NCBI GenBank assembly: GCA_030248295.1
Contig: JASANH010000419.1
Span: 186,001-250,000 of the forward strand
Reading direction: 5' to 3'
DNA length: 64,000 bases
Source: Mesodorylaimus sp. YZB2_4
Lineage: Eukaryota > Nematoda > Enoplea > Dorylaimida > Dorylaimidae
The position numbers were made by a program, and so were the translations under genes. Below the pieces are notes generated by a model. That model did not search any database and was not told where the DNA came from. It saw only the letters and a list, made by a program, of their open reading frames with translations. Shown in pieces: positions 23,177 through 35,404 of this stretch (positions are counted from its first letter, which is position 1; the number at the start of each line of letters is the position of its first letter).

Positions 23177-23833
23177 AGTTACCACACGAAGTCGCGTTGG
23201 TGAACAAGAAAAAAGTCAAAGGATGGGCCCAGTGGATCCTTCTGTGTTGTGGCAATGCGTTAACTGCAGTTTGACGTAGACAAAGCAACAGAATCCTCAA
23301 CATCAATTTTCAAAAAGCCTTTCTCTTTTGGCATCCACACTGGCTTTAAAAAAACTGTGCTCTTTTAGTTTCCCTCATGTACCTATTTGGTGCAATAAGT
23401 TCCCCCTCGATACCTGCCCTGACTGGGGTACCTGACATTTTCTACCACAGTATGTGGTGCTAGTCAGCTCATGGACATGGTGCCATGCTGTTCTCGGAAA
23501 AAAAGATAGAAAACTTAAGCGCTACATGCGCCTACTTACCTACATTGGTTGAATTACATGCGTTTGGAATAATTTTGAGAGTAAAAGCGTTCTTTTGACA
23601 AACTGCTTGGTGTTAGATTCTGACATTCGGCGATTTCTTGCAGCAGAGACATACACTGTGCCTTACGTGACATCACGCACACAGCTTGTTGTTAGTTTTT
23701 TTACACGGAACTACCAGTCAAGAATCGGTCAGTATCACAAATTCATCGTCCGTGTAGGTACTACTTTGTAGATCACAGGGAAGCGCTACACTTTGCTGTG
23801 TGCCTCTGCTATGAAGGCCGCTGAAGTCCTAAG
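23177..23833. other. Kinase 1 downstream flank
   Basis: Presumed 3' UTR and intergenic DNA. Nothing further recognised. Confidence 0.4.
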
Positions 23834-26095
23834 TCACGGCCGGGCCGGATCGGATTCGGTCCTATCCGTTCGGATCGGGTAAAAATCACCATCTGAAAAT
23901 TCGGGTCGGATCATCCGATCTGAACCATCCGATCCGACATTCAATGGTTTCTGACATAACCGTGGGAAAATAACGAACTACCGCGCAATTTTTATTCACT
24001 CATTCTATAAAGTAATGAATGAGATAAGATCAATATTCTGCATTAATGCTTCCATTTTTTGCTCATAATTAGATTTACAACTTGTCATCTCATTAGTATT
24101 ATTTGAGACCAGACATGGATGACTCACACACAAGGGAGCATCGCCAACCGTCAAGTCGAACTTCACGAAACCGAAACTCCTATTTGTTGATTGTTCCCAG
24201 GTGCAAAAGAAAGCTTCCTGCAAAATATCAGAGACGTCTGGCCAACTGGTCAGTGATGGCTTAAAGTCCTGAAAATGTTTGAGTTCTTGATAATAAGGAG
24301 CCCGAGCGTTGACACCCAGGGTTCTTTCCAAACTAGCTTTTTGGTTTTGGGTTTGGGGCTTTGATTTTGAGCTTCCAACACTCAGGTTTCGGTTTTTCTC
24401 TCAAAAACACCCAAAAAAGTCCAAAAAATTTTTAAATATTCCTGGGCATTAGGCACTGACCACTGCTGACCAGTTGGCCAGATGCCCCCTATATTTTTCA
24501 GAGAGCTCTTTCACACCTGGAAACAAACTACAATTTTTAGGTTTTATTAAGTTCGATGCAACGGTTTGCAAGACTGCCTAATCAGATTTTGCAGATACTT
24601 GAATGCAAATACTTGGAGATGGACCAGCATCAACTGACCCACCGACCCGGCCAAACCGACCCGCCGATCCGGGCCGGATCGGTTTGGGGGAACCGACCCA
24701 AGCTGTGGGTCGGCCGGATCGGAATTTTGAACTCCCGCCAAAATTTTTTCTCTGGCGTCCAGTCATGTCTTCATGCAGGCAGCTAGGATCGACACTTCAA
24801 CCCACTGGACTGGCCGCCCATGCATGACATCGACGTTTTTTTGCAAGTTTCAACCCCACCCACTTTCTGTCCACATAGGAGCGCGGCTCATTCGGCTTGT
24901 GAGAGGTTGATTGGGGGAGGGGGGGGGAAGGCAACCCGGACTGAAACACCTCAGTTCTATTCTGGCTGAAGACGTCAGTTTAGGAGACCCGTTCTCAGAG
25001 AACTGGCTGTGGGCGATTCACCAGGAACTCAATTGGAGGTGGAAGTGGTGCCCTCGATTGAGAAAACTGGTCCTAATTTCCAGTCGGGCCCTCCGTTCTT
25101 GCCCTCTATCATCCGGAAACGCTGATTCTGGCGCAGGATGCCCTCGGCGGTGATGCTCCAGCGGAGCAGCTCCAAGTGAGGCCGTCAGAGGGAGCCTGCC
25201 ATATGAGTTGATCGCCTCACACACGGCCGCACCCGTCATTATGACTGCTGGCTGGCAACTGGCAAAACCCATTGGAAATTGGAGTAGGTGGGGGGCCCAG
25301 CCCAAAAACATTTTTAAAAAGCTGTCCTCATACCGGCCACCGTCCACTCTAAGAAGTCAAGTCTAGAAGCGAAACGGGATATTGCAGGTGCAGTTGGACA
25401 GTAAAAATTTGTGAAATTCTACGCTGTCGCCTCAGACAGCATGCGGCTGGGGACGATCACGTTAACTTAGTCCTAAAGTTCTCCTCCTCCTCCCCCTCTC
25501 CGTTTTCGTTTGAAATCCGTCAGCCGCTTCTTCCTGACTGCGGGTGTCTGTCATCGATGGTTATCGATCGAAGAAACAATGCATCATGCCAGAAAACAAA
25601 TGAGTGGGCGCAATACAACGTTGGGTCGGGTGGATCGGGTCAGTTTGGGTCGGGTCGGTCGGATCGGGTCGGTTCTGGATCGGGTCGGGCCGATCCAGAC
25701 CCTGGGTCGGGTCGGGTCGGTTTGGTGACCTCACACCCGATGCTGGGAGATGGACGACAGAAATATTGAAAATATTTGTTTTTTATTCTAAAAAATTGAA
25801 GTTTTGGTTGCAGTCATGTATAAGCTGCATGGATCTTTTTTTCTTATCAGCTTGTAAAGTAGATCCATGATGAGCAGTGTGGTTGAGAGGGGCTGCTTGT
25901 GTCATGTCACCATGATAATAAATTCTTTGTGCTTATCATGAGGGGGCAGCCTTTCAAATGTGATCATGCCTCATTCATTGTCGGGAAAAATTACAAATTT
26001 TTCACATGATCCGATCCGAGGCATCCGATCAGATCCAAAGTTTTTCTGATCTGATCCGATCCGATCCGACAAACCCCCAATCTGATCCGGTCGTG
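23834..26095. mobile_element. Outer TCGGATC-word element (probable hAT-like), with nested insert
   Basis: Left arm (23836-23945) and right arm (25990-26095) carry GGATCGGATC / GATCCGATCC words. The ends are similar in inverted orientation (CACGGCCGG on the left, CACGACCGG reading inward from the right). Flanks show AGTCCTAA (23826-23833) and AGTCGTAA (26096-26103), an 8-bp near-repeat with one mismatch. The left copy lies two bases off the best end alignment, so the border is approximate. A 108-codon minus-strand frame at 24005-24331 inside is unrecognised. Confidence 0.55.
24624..25746. mobile_element. hAT-like non-autonomous element with perfect 8-bp target duplication
   Basis: Bounded by the perfect direct repeat GAGATGGA (24616-24623 and 25747-25754). 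The termini are inverted copies of CCAGCATC. Subterminal DNA on both sides is dense in GACCCG / CGGGTCGG words (24640-24735 and 25620-25730). An 8-bp duplication and short termini fit the hAT superfamily. No transposase is readable. It sits inside the outer 23.8-26.1 kb element and shares its terminal motif with the 36.4 kb element. Confidence 0.85.
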
Positions 26096-26103
26096 AGTCG
26101 TAA

Positions 26104-27898
26104 GAAGGTAACTGAATTTTTTGGTATATATCTGAAAATATCTGATTCTGAAGCATCTGAGGCTTCCCTTCAAACTGCAGGTATATTAGCCATGCTGGGA
26201 AACTGAATTGGGTCCACAGGCCACTCATCAGGTTTGGGGATCACTAGACCTCTCTGCTGACATGTTGTAGAGGTCGGCTGGCAATCGATCCTCTGCGCAG
26301 AGCCGGCAGCTGGAGCGCCACCCGTCTGGGTGACGTTTCAGCCATTTACGTAGTCGTAAGACTTGGTAGGCTGCCCTGGGTTATTGGCGTTATTGCAAAA
26401 GCTCCACCCGTCACTCCCTCCAGTAATACGGACCCAGTCGAAATACAATGCGCAGTCTCGTGTAAATAGACACTTATTTCAGCGATGACAACAAAAGATT
26501 GACAAAATTATAGAAAGCACATTAAAATGGGCGCGCAAATGTAATTTTAAAAATCTTTTAGAAAGCGGAACGGGCAAAAAGGTATGCGCATGGTTGAGAA
26601 GGCCAACAGCAACAAAACCATGAAAAACAATATTTAACCAGCAACCGCTCAATTTATGTCCATTAAGTAAATTGAAGATGTTCAGATAGCTTGTAGCCCC
26701 TTAGAGCTGCTTCTCCTCTACCTAAATTTGTGGGCGGCTGGGAGATCGATATTCTCTTTCTTTTCCACATCGCCAGTAAAGTAATTTTTCACTTTTTCGG
26801 ACTGTTATTTTGTGACCCAGGGAGTTTGCTCTTCCATGTTTCCCACAACCTGGGCTCACAGACGATAGAGTAGACCCTTACTATGCTTCCTTGAAATCGC
26901 GCGTACGCTAGCACCTCTTGTTATTGGCTCCATCTAACCTTGCGAGTTAAACAGCCTTGCTTCTTAGAATTAGTTCTAATAAAGGACTTGTAACTACGAA
27001 GAAGCCATCGACTTTGATGGTGCAAGATGCCCGTGAGAGAGGTCATAAGAGTTTCATGCGAGCTGGCATTAGTCTTAAAACTTTAAGGTTTTATTTAATG
27101 ATCTTCATATTTTGTGTAAAAAAAGATCACTGCAACACCTCTCTTTTCAGAAGGGTCCATGTTTTCAAAAAAAGCAGATATGGCAGACGCGTATTTTCTC
27201 GCCGTTATAATATTGCTGCCTTCGATTCCTACCTGAGCCCTACTGGGTGGTAGTGAGTTGCGCCATATGCTTCCTCATTTCGACAAGGTCTCATCACGGA
27301 TGTACTGCAAATAAACTGAAAGCAAACTTCGATTTCGCCCTCTCAATTGACACAGGGTGCACAGAAATTTGGGGCCAGCCGGTATTTCGTGTTCCTTGTC
27401 GTATCTTCCATCGTCATCAACTCTAGCGTCTACTCTGCTTGCCTCCATAAAGTACTCGAGTTCAAGTTATCTGTACATACTCTTATCTTAGGCCTTGCTT
27501 CCGTCGCCGTCACATGCAGTATTTGGCATCCAGATATAAGTACAGTGGGAAGACGTAGTGCAATCGTGGTCTAAAAATCAACTCCCTGCTCAATTTTCAT
27601 CATTTTTGTCACACAATTTCGTTGACGTCACTAGGAAACGTCCATAGTGAATTTTAAATTCTGGTTTCCACAGTCGTATGGTATACTAGTTTTTTGGAGT
27701 GGGTTCGTATTATTATATAAAGAAAGAGAGCCTGTTCCATTATAACTTGTTGAATCGTAGCGTGAAATTGTTCAATCAAGTGCTCGGTACATATACGAGT
27801 ATTTTCACTGGCGCCTACAGTGCATTCCATCATTCCTTATCGAAAATTCTTCTTCTGACACTCCCGCATTTATTTTCTCTTCGTCATATCTGCTGCAG
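26104..27898. other. Gene-less stretch upstream of kinase 2
   Basis: No gene recognised in 1.8 kb. It ends in a pyrimidine-rich tract and CTGCAG immediately before the kinase 2 start, a likely trans-splice acceptor. Confidence 0.4.
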
Positions 27899-27900
27899 CC
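27870..27900 (+). promoter_or_regulatory. Probable trans-splice acceptor at kinase 2 start
   Basis: A pyrimidine-rich stretch (tattttctcttcgtcatat) leads to ctgcag, two bases before the ATG at 27901. An AG this close to the initiator with no room for an upstream coding exon is typical of spliced-leader addition in nematodes. The spliced leader itself is not in the window, so this is inference. Confidence 0.45.
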
Positions 27901-29745
27901 ATGGACGACCTATTGTGTAATATGCCCGTGACTGGCAAAAAATTGCAAGATCTTTTGGTCAAGTGCCCATGCCTTCATGTCAATGGTCATCAATTAGTCA
28001 GTGTCGAGGGCAAAGTAGTGGGCGAGAATCAAGGCTTCACATCAATCATTCTACGAGTATCCCTTAAATGGTCAGATCAATCAGCAGATTTACCAAACTC
28101 GGTAATCGTCAAAGTAATCGGTAGCAATTCCTTGTCGGAAATGATGCCGCACATGAGCAAAGAGCATATCGACGGAATGTACCAGCAGTTGTACCACGCC
28201 CATAATATCGAATGCATTGTCTACGATTTGCCCGGCCTGAGAGATGTTGTGCCAATGCCCAAGTGCTACGGCAAGGTGCTCAGTGTGATGGGCGAACCGG
28301 GAATCATTGTTCTGGAAGACCTCGGTGATATCGGCGCAGTGTTGCCAATAACAACTTGGGGCAACGATTTCAGCGAGAAGAAACTCGACCAGGCCTTGGA
28401 AGCTTTGAGTAGTGTTCACGCGTGGTCAGTGAATAACACGAAATGGCGTGAAACGATACCTTCCCTGGCCGAATTTAATGTGCTAGAGCCACTTATGCAA
28501 GGCATGATTGCCATGTTCCCAACATCGAAAAAAATGTTTCCAGAATTATTCAAGGATTTGGACGAGAGCAAACTATTAGAGCACGTAAACAGCGATAAAT
28601 ACCTGCAATTATACGGATGTGACCCCAAGGCGAGATATAATATGCCCCTGGTACTGGTGCATGGTGACGTCCATATAATGAATATGATGTTCGAGAAGTT
28701 GCCTGATGGAAGTGCCGGTGATCGACTTGTTGCATTGATCGACTGGCAGATTTCTCATCAAGGCTGCGCCGCTGAAGATCTGGCGCGAATTTTGGTGATA
28801 TGTCTTTCAACAAAGCAACGGCGGGAATACAAGGAAAAAATAATTCGGCAGTATGTCGAGGTAAGGTGTAAATGCGTTCGCTTTTCTAAACTCAATAAAA
28901 CAACCATTTGATTGCCTTTTCAAAAACTGCTAAAAAAATTTAAAATTTTTTAGGCACAGAATTGCATACACATGCATAACTATCTATACAGATATATATA
29001 TATATACAAATTTGTGTACATACAGTATATATACAGTATGTATGTGTATATATATATATATATGTACATATATGTATATTTTTTTAAAATCTTTCAGAAT
29101 ATATCCATGGGTTTTTATAATACCCTGTCCAGCAGAGGTAACATGTGTTAACAATGTATTGTGGAATTACGCAGATTATAAGTGCATACTGCGAGCCTAC
29201 GTACAGTGTATATAACTTGTACGCAATGTACATATAACTATATACTAGTATACAGTTATACATACATCACTTGCATGATATATATACTGTACGTACATTC
29301 ACAGTATGTTCTCATAATCTGCGTGATTCCACAACTCATTGCATACACATGCTCGCGCACATGAAAAGGAATATGCCTAAATTGAACAGCGTATTATAAA
29401 AACCCATGGTGATATTCTAAAGCGATTTTTTAAAAATTACTACGTCTGTAAATACCTGCAGAACATTCAATCCTGATAATTTCAGCTAATGCATAAGCTT
29501 TTTAGTTATTCAATGCGAAAGTCACGTCCCCTGAAAACCAAGTAACCTTCGAGGACACAAAACGAGCCCTCGACGACATGTTCGCCTTTTTTGCCGTCAT
29601 GTGGACTTGCGGCATCGCAATGGTCGAACAGATGAAGACAATGTTAAAAGGCATCAGCGATGAAGAAATGGAGCAGATATCAAAACGAATGATCGAGTTT
29701 AATACTGCGAACTACAATGACGCTATGGAGTACTTGAAGTGGTGA
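27901..29745 (+). CDS. Choline-kinase-like (DUF1679/EcKinase-type) kinase 2, intact
   Basis: Exons 27901-28860 and 29506-29745 encode 399 residues. The phase-0 intron lies exactly where kinase 1 has it (after YVE, before LFN) but is 645 bp long because it holds a TA-rich tract and a foldback repeat. Motifs are complete: SVIVKVIG, HNIECIVY, GIIVLEDLGDIG, VLVHGDVHIMNMMFEK and LVALIDWQISHQGC. Exon 2 (LFNAKVTSPENQVTFED... EYLKW) is nearly the same length as in kinase 1. Function is inferred as cytosolic small-molecule phosphorylation with unknown substrate. It is closest in wording to the two plus-strand pseudogenes downstream, in keeping with tandem duplication. Confidence 0.9.
28990..29430. repeat. 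TA microsatellite and foldback repeat in the kinase 2 intron
   Basis: A (TA)n / TATG tract (28990-29080) is followed by nested inverted arms. The outer arms are 29091-29123 and 29391-29422 (gtattataaaaacccatgg shared); the inner arms are 29158-29181 and 29311-29336 (ataatctgcg(t)(a/g)attccaca). The order is palindromic, so roughly 330 bp could fold into a long hairpin. Likely a MITE inserted in the intron. Confidence 0.75.
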
Positions 29746-29929
29746 AAACTGAGAAGACAAGATTTGAGTATTAATGAACATATGTTTTGTAGAAGAAGAA
29801 TCAGACTTGCGTTAACTACACTTAATATTTTCAATTTACTAGATAATACTTAAATTACTACTGTAAAAAAAACAAAAATAATTTTCATGTCGTGCTCTGT
29901 GCCTCAAAAAATGTAAATTTATGAAGCAC

Positions 29930-30369
29930 AATTACTTGCCATCTGACCCATGAATGCAATGCTTGATGAACTTTGCTTTTCCCAGTCTGGTCACAATCAT
30001 CGCATACTGCATTTTTGGTTCCAAGAATATTCTCTGACAGGCTTCCAATCAAAACAGTAACAGTTTGCTCTGATTGAAGAAGCACATCATCATATGGCTT
30101 TTAAGGCACATTATGGACGCCATGCATTCTATAGGTTTAAAAATGCAGCAGTCATTTTGACCTGCTTACGACACTCTAAAATTATTGTCCTCGGCAGCGG
30201 AGTATAGCGAGCACTCTCCTTAAACCGGTTAAACTTGCCAGTTTGGTCTTGCCTGCTCAATTGTTCTCATTCAGCAGGTATCGATCGAGTAGGTCAGTTT
30301 TACAACGCTCCCTTATTCACCTTTCGCAGTCTGAACGCTCTGCGCCTAGGCAGTCTTCGCTGTGTGATC
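29930..30369 (+). promoter_or_regulatory. Upstream region of kinase 3 pseudogene, duplicated at 45.2-45.6 kb
   Basis: This block contains ccatctg..ccat, cccagt(c/t)tggtcac, ggagtatagcgagcac and ctcaattgtt. All recur in the same order, inverted, at 45625-45191, upstream of the fifth kinase relic. It probably contains the promoter of the ancestral gene. Confidence 0.6.
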
Positions 30370-31116
30370 ATGGATGAGCAATTGTGTGGCACACCAGTGA
30401 CAGGCAGATTACTGGAACAGCTGCTGGTCTCGTCCATAAATCTGCAAATAAATGGTCAAAAACTGGTCAGCGCTCGTGCGAGTGTCCTCGGCGAGAATCC
30501 AGGCTACACGTCAACCATGCTGCGCATTTTGTTGGAATGGTCAGAACCATCGTCAGGTTTACCCAAATCAGTGGTCGTCAAAGCAATGGGAAATAAGGCG
30601 CTAGGTGAAACAATTATGGCTCACATGGCCAAGGATGACATCGATAAGATGTACGAGCAACTGTACCAAGCTCACAATATCGAGTGCCAGATTTATGATT
30701 TGCATGGATTGAACGACATTGTTCCCATGCCCTCATGCTACTCCAAGGTAGAAAGTGAGGAGGGGGAACCAGGAATCATTGTCATGGAAGATTTGAGTGA
30801 TCGGGCAGTCGCGGCGGCCTTTAAACACTTGGGGCAAGGCGTTCAGTGAAGCTAAGCTGGAACAGGTTCTCCAAGCCCTGAGCAATCTTCATTCATGGTC
30901 GGTTAACGAAACGGGATGGCGCGACCACATACCATCATTGGCCGAATTCAATCCTTTGGCGCCCCTTGTGGACAGTTTGTTGGCAATTTTTCCTACATCG
31001 AAACAGAAATTTCCAGATTTATTCATTGATTTGGATGAACATAAGCTTAAGGAGCATATAAACAAGGAGAAACTGTTGGCTCTATATGGATGCGATCCCA
31101 AGAAAACATGTAATAT

Positions 31117-32803
31117 CGTGACACGTCAAAAGATCGCGGTAAAAAGGTCGCACGACAAAAGATCGCAACAAAAAGATCGCAAAGGCAAGAAGGTCGCACG
31201 ACAAAAGATCGCAACTAAAAAGATCGCATATATAAATTTTTAAGCAAATTAGAGCACTGCGTTAAAAAAATTTATTTTCACTCTCATAACATGTCGAAAA
31301 TGGCCAGAAATACCATAATTTTACATTTTATACCCACTGTCATGAAACGTGGATCATAATACGAGTAGGTTGCATTAAAAACATATTTTAGAAGTTGTAA
31401 TTATGAGCGACACCGCGCAAATAATCCATGATATCTCTGTTACCATAATCATTTACGATTCTTTCGATTCTTTCCGCGCAATCCCGATACTTTCGTCGGC
31501 CTTGAGGCGGTTGCTGGCCAGCGACATACTGTTCGATCTTGGTTTCATTCAGACTCTGCTCTTTCTTCAACGAATCGATGAATTTGAAAATCGATTGATG
31601 ATGGGCGCCAACTAGCTCAGAAAAACCTCGATGCCACTCCTCCACCGAATTATTAGTCTTCGCAATTCCATTAATAACCGATTCACGACAGTTCCAAAGC
31701 GGTATTGGAAACAATGGGCCACGTCTTATACCTCTGCGGTTTGGTCTGCCGATCCAAGTGTCCTCGAAATAATCGACGACTGGTTGTGCCTCTGCTGGCA
31801 ACAATTCAGCCAATTGCTCAAACGAATCCACCACCGCAGGAATCGGTATGAAAGATAATGCGGGCAGCATTCGCATTTGCAATCCAAAGTCCGGATCATT
31901 CTCATAGCGATGTTGTAGGCCAGCAGCTTGGATTTTGCGCCAAATGCTTCGCGAAAAATGAAAAAGCATCCACGCCTCTCCGTCTGAGGAAATTCAGAAG
32001 CGAATGCATTGATCGCCGCTTGCTCGAAATCAGTCATAATGGAAGTTGGATTCAGATTTGCATTCAGCTCCTTCAACTCGGCCAATAACTTGGTGTACGT
32101 AACTTCGGTCTTGTTTGGCAAGAGAGCGAAGACTGATGGAATGACATTGTTGTAATGAACGCCATGAATGGTATACAACTGTTCGAAAAGCGGTGGTGCT
32201 GTCTTGAAAGTACCATTTGCGTACCAATGAGGGCTGTGCGATAGCAATTGCAAATTCCTCTCCATAGAAAAAATCAAAATTCGATTTGGACCTTCGCCGC
32301 TGTCACGCAATAAAAACTGTTGGCCACCTTCGGTTTGTTGAAATTCGGGAGGAATGATCAAATCTTCCAGCGATCGAGGATTTGGAAGCACATTGCCGAG
32401 TACTCCCTGTCGTGTTCTCTGCACTGTACGTTTCATACATTGAACTGGCGGAAGTTGGCCTTGTACAGCAGCTGACAACCCAGCTGTCACTGCAGCAATA
32501 ATTTGATGGGTCGATTCCTGGGCTCCTGAGGCTCGATCTTTCATGTTGTTCACGACGTTTTTCACAGCTATCTTAGCTGGATCGGGGGCATGATTGGCTA
32601 AAATGATTGGCATGATCGGCTAAAACCTTCATCGACAGCTAAATTTATAGGGGGACATAAATGAGCTGTCATCACCTTCATTGTTTTTCATGGTTTTGTT
32701 TCTTGCGACCTTTTATACCATGCGACCCTTTTGTCCTTGTGATCTTTTTAGTTGCGATCTTTTGTCGTGCGATCTTTTTACTGCGATATTTTGACATGGA
32801 ATC
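31117..32803. mobile_element. Mutator-like (MULE) transposon inserted in kinase 3
   Basis: A 1687-bp insertion flanked by TGTAATAT (31109-31116 and 32804-32811; the ninth base differs, C versus G). The termini are inverted repeats built from tandem words: GTCAAAAGATCGC on the left, GTCAAAATATCGC reading inward from the right, then repeated CGCACGACAAAAGATCGCAA units. It carries a decayed transposase on the minus strand. A duplication of 8-9 bp, long word-built arms and the transposase type agree on a MULE. Confidence 0.92.
31388..32613 (-). pseudogene. MULE transposase, frameshifted, lacking its N-terminal zinc finger
   Basis: Two overlapping frames (32613-31726 and 31969-31388) join near 31935, where the AFGAK frame switches to KIQAAGLQHRYE, so one indel is needed. 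Visible signature: HWYANGTFKTAPPLFEQLYT (the first catalytic Asp position of MULE DDE domains reads Asn here), HGVHYNNVIPSVFALL and IMTDFEQAAINAF (second Asp). The usual N-terminal FLYWCH-type finger is absent; the frame starts at the HAPDPAKI linker that normally follows it. The C-terminal part ends in the KKEQSLNETKIEQ region typical of the family. The protein is very unlikely to be active. Confidence 0.85.
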
Positions 32804-34414
32804 TGTAATATGCCCCTTGTGCTGGTGCACGGCGATATCCAAAATTTGAACATGATGTTCAATAAGGAGCCTAATGGAAGGGCGGGAGATCAGATGATTG
32901 CATTGATTGCATTGATTGATTGGCAATTAACTCATAAAGGGTGCGCGGCGAAGGATTTAGGCCGCACATTGCTCTCTGCGCTTCCAAAAGAGGGAAGAAA
33001 CAAACATAAAGAACGAACTGTTTCAAGATACGTCGAGGTAAGGGAAGTGATCGAGCCTCAAAGATAGGCCTCATCTATTTTATTTATCTATAGTCAGGAG
33101 GGACAATATAATTTTATCGCTCACTTTCGAAAGAATGCTGATCAAGTCTGAGGTTTTCTGACAAAATTTAAAAACACTTTCACAGCTTTAACCCGTCCCA
33201 CACCCCTCAAGACATGCCGTCAAGCCACTGTTCGTCCCATTCTATATGCCTGTGTGTTACCACGGCGGACGGTGTGAGCATGGCGGGAATTACATGCGAT
33301 TACACAGAGCTGTAGGCAGATCCTGATGGAGCTTGATCTTTTTTACGCCATTGCCAAACTGACAATAACTCCTGTCAGAGTCACATTGTAACAAGCCCTA
33401 TATCAGCGGGGACTTCTTCCAACCCTGCATAAGCCTGTAGAGAGGCCGCAATCGACGATAGCTAGGTGAAATTGTAACACTATCAGCAGGGATTTTTGGC
33501 AGCCCTGTTACTGTACAGTACCTGCGTGACCTAACGCATGTACACACATGTTTGAAGATTTTGTCGCCATTTTTCCGTATTTGGCATAGGGCAACAAGGA
33601 GATGGGCTGATACGCTTGAGAGCGCTGGGAAATTTAAAAGTTTGAAGTTTTCATTAACTAAAAATTGGTTCATTGGCTGCGCATGTTGTCATTTTTTCCC
33701 ACACCATGTGGGAAACTTGTCATCCGTATTTTTTAAAACTTGGCTCTTGGGTGCAGGCAATATCGATATTACAGCAGCCTTTGGCGTACAGCGTGTATGG
33801 AGTCAACTTATCTTCATCCACCTGATTTTCCCATTCTTAATAACCGTTTGCACTGAGGCCTAGTTTCAGCTATTCAATGCTAAAGTCAAGGACCCCGAAA
33901 ACCACGTGACTTTCGCTGACACAAAACGAGCTCTCGACGACATGTTCGCCTTTTTTGCCGTCATGTGGACGTGCAGTATTGCCACAATCGATCAGCTGAA
34001 GGCCAAGAAAAACTTGAGTGACGAAGAAGTGGAGGCTCTAAAAAAACGTAGCCTTGACTATGAGTGTTATGAGGCTAATTTTAAGGACGCTATGGAGATA
34101 TTCCTGAAATGGTGAAAACCTAATTTTGTGCTAAGTGAGGGCGTGTGATGGGTTTGCTGACGGGATGGGTGACAGTATGCAGTTTGTGATGACAGTTCAG
34201 ATTTTAGTTCCGTTTTACTAAAAAACTTACGCTATTCTTTGTAAATTTAGGCCAGATAAGGAAAGTTAAGACCAGCCCTGAGAGCAGAAAAGTTCGGCGC
34301 ACGTGCACGTGAGTGCATCTTCGATGGAGAGCAGATATGCACACTTATCGACAGCGGGCTGGTGTAGTCGACTTTTTTGGGCCTCGCGAACATTGTCAGA
34401 TTCAAAACCATCTG

Positions 34415-35404
34415 CAAGCCATTATGTAGTACAGCATTGACGGGCTTAAAATTGCAAGAGCTAATATCGATTTCTACAAACTCACACTTCAGAAACCGTT
34501 ATATAAAATCTGTCGAATCAGAAATTATTGGCGAAGAGCAAGGTTTCATGTCAAAAATTAAGAGGGTACATTTGGCGTGGTCGTCGATGGAGAATTCCGC
34601 GCCAGCTCCCTCTGCCCATACGATTTCTCCCAGCCTCTACCCTGACTTGCTAAAATCAGTTGTCGTGAAAACAATGGATTTTGTTGCACCTGTAACTTAC
34701 GAAAAAATGGACAAAGAAATCGTGGACAGAGTCCACCAAGGCTTGCAGCAAATTCATGATAACGAATGCAATTTTTATTTGTTGAAAGACACTAAAAAAA
34801 CACTTTCCAATTCCTCGATGATTGTTTGCTGTGAAAAACACGCTATATGAGCCAGGAATATTAATTTTAGAGGATTTCAGTGATTACGTCATCTCAATGC
34901 CTCCAAGAAATATTGGAAAAGGATTTAATTTGGAGCAGTTGGATAATGCTTTAGATGTTTTGACTAGCCTCCACGCGTGGCCTTTGAGCACTGACACTAG
35001 TTGGCACAATTCCGAAGCACAAGGAAGTACTTTTGTTCCAACATTTGCAAGATCAACTAACCAATGCTTCCCAATGCAATGCACGCTTACCCTGATATTT
35101 TCCATTGTTTAGATGTGGGCACTTATGCAAAATATTTCAGCAAAAGCAAGTACATTGAAATTTTTAGTTCTAATCCACGTGACAGATACAATTTACCTTT
35201 GGTCATGGTTCATGGAGATTTTCATTTCATAAACATGGCGTTTGAGAAAAATAACCACGGATTTGGTGATGGATTGAAGGCGCTGCTCGACTGGCAACTA
35301 GTTCACGCGGGGTGTGGTATGGAAGACTTGGCCAGACTCGCAACATCATCACTTTCTGTGGAGACAAAGAGATTGCAGAAAGAGAATGTGATCAGTCGAT
35401 ATGG
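34415..35404 (+). pseudogene. Kinase 4 pseudogene (first exon only)
   Basis: Three successive frames carry family sequence. About 34415-34800 (KPLCSTALTGLKLQEL... LLKSVVVKTMD... NDNECNFY-like) is the first. About 34845-35070 (YEPGILILEDFSDY, TSLHAWPL) is the second. About 35064-35404 (LPLVMVHGDFHFINMAFE, LKALLDWQLVHAGCGMEDL) is the third. The codon aligned with the usual ATG reads ATC, and at least two frameshifts interrupt it. The exon ends at the normal donor position (RYGVV, GTAAGT) but no second exon follows. Instead an astacin fragment begins within the first bases of the would-be intron. Confidence 0.85.

Larger units (their letters stand above)
30370..34115 (+). pseudogene. Kinase 3 pseudogene split by a MULE transposon
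   Basis: The coding sequence starts at ATG 30370 (MDEQLCGTPVTG...). It shifts frame at about 30805-30825, just after the hinge motif GIIVMEDLSD. It is then cut at codons CN by a transposon (31117-32803) and resumes at 32804/32812 with MPLVLVHGDIQNLNMMF, LIDWQLTHKGC and a donor at 33037. The second exon (33870-34115, LFNAKVKDPENHVTF... FLKW) is open and ends normally. The TGTAATAT on both sides of the insertion is the target duplication. The region after the insertion also carries an in-frame IAL duplication in MIALIALIDWQ. Two independent lesions make it a pseudogene, although each kinase motif is still readable. Confidence 0.9.

Noticed and set aside
24005..24331. 108-codon minus-strand frame inside the hAT-like element, considered as transposase
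   Set aside because: No hAT dimerisation or catalytic motif is readable; kept only as an unrecognised frame.
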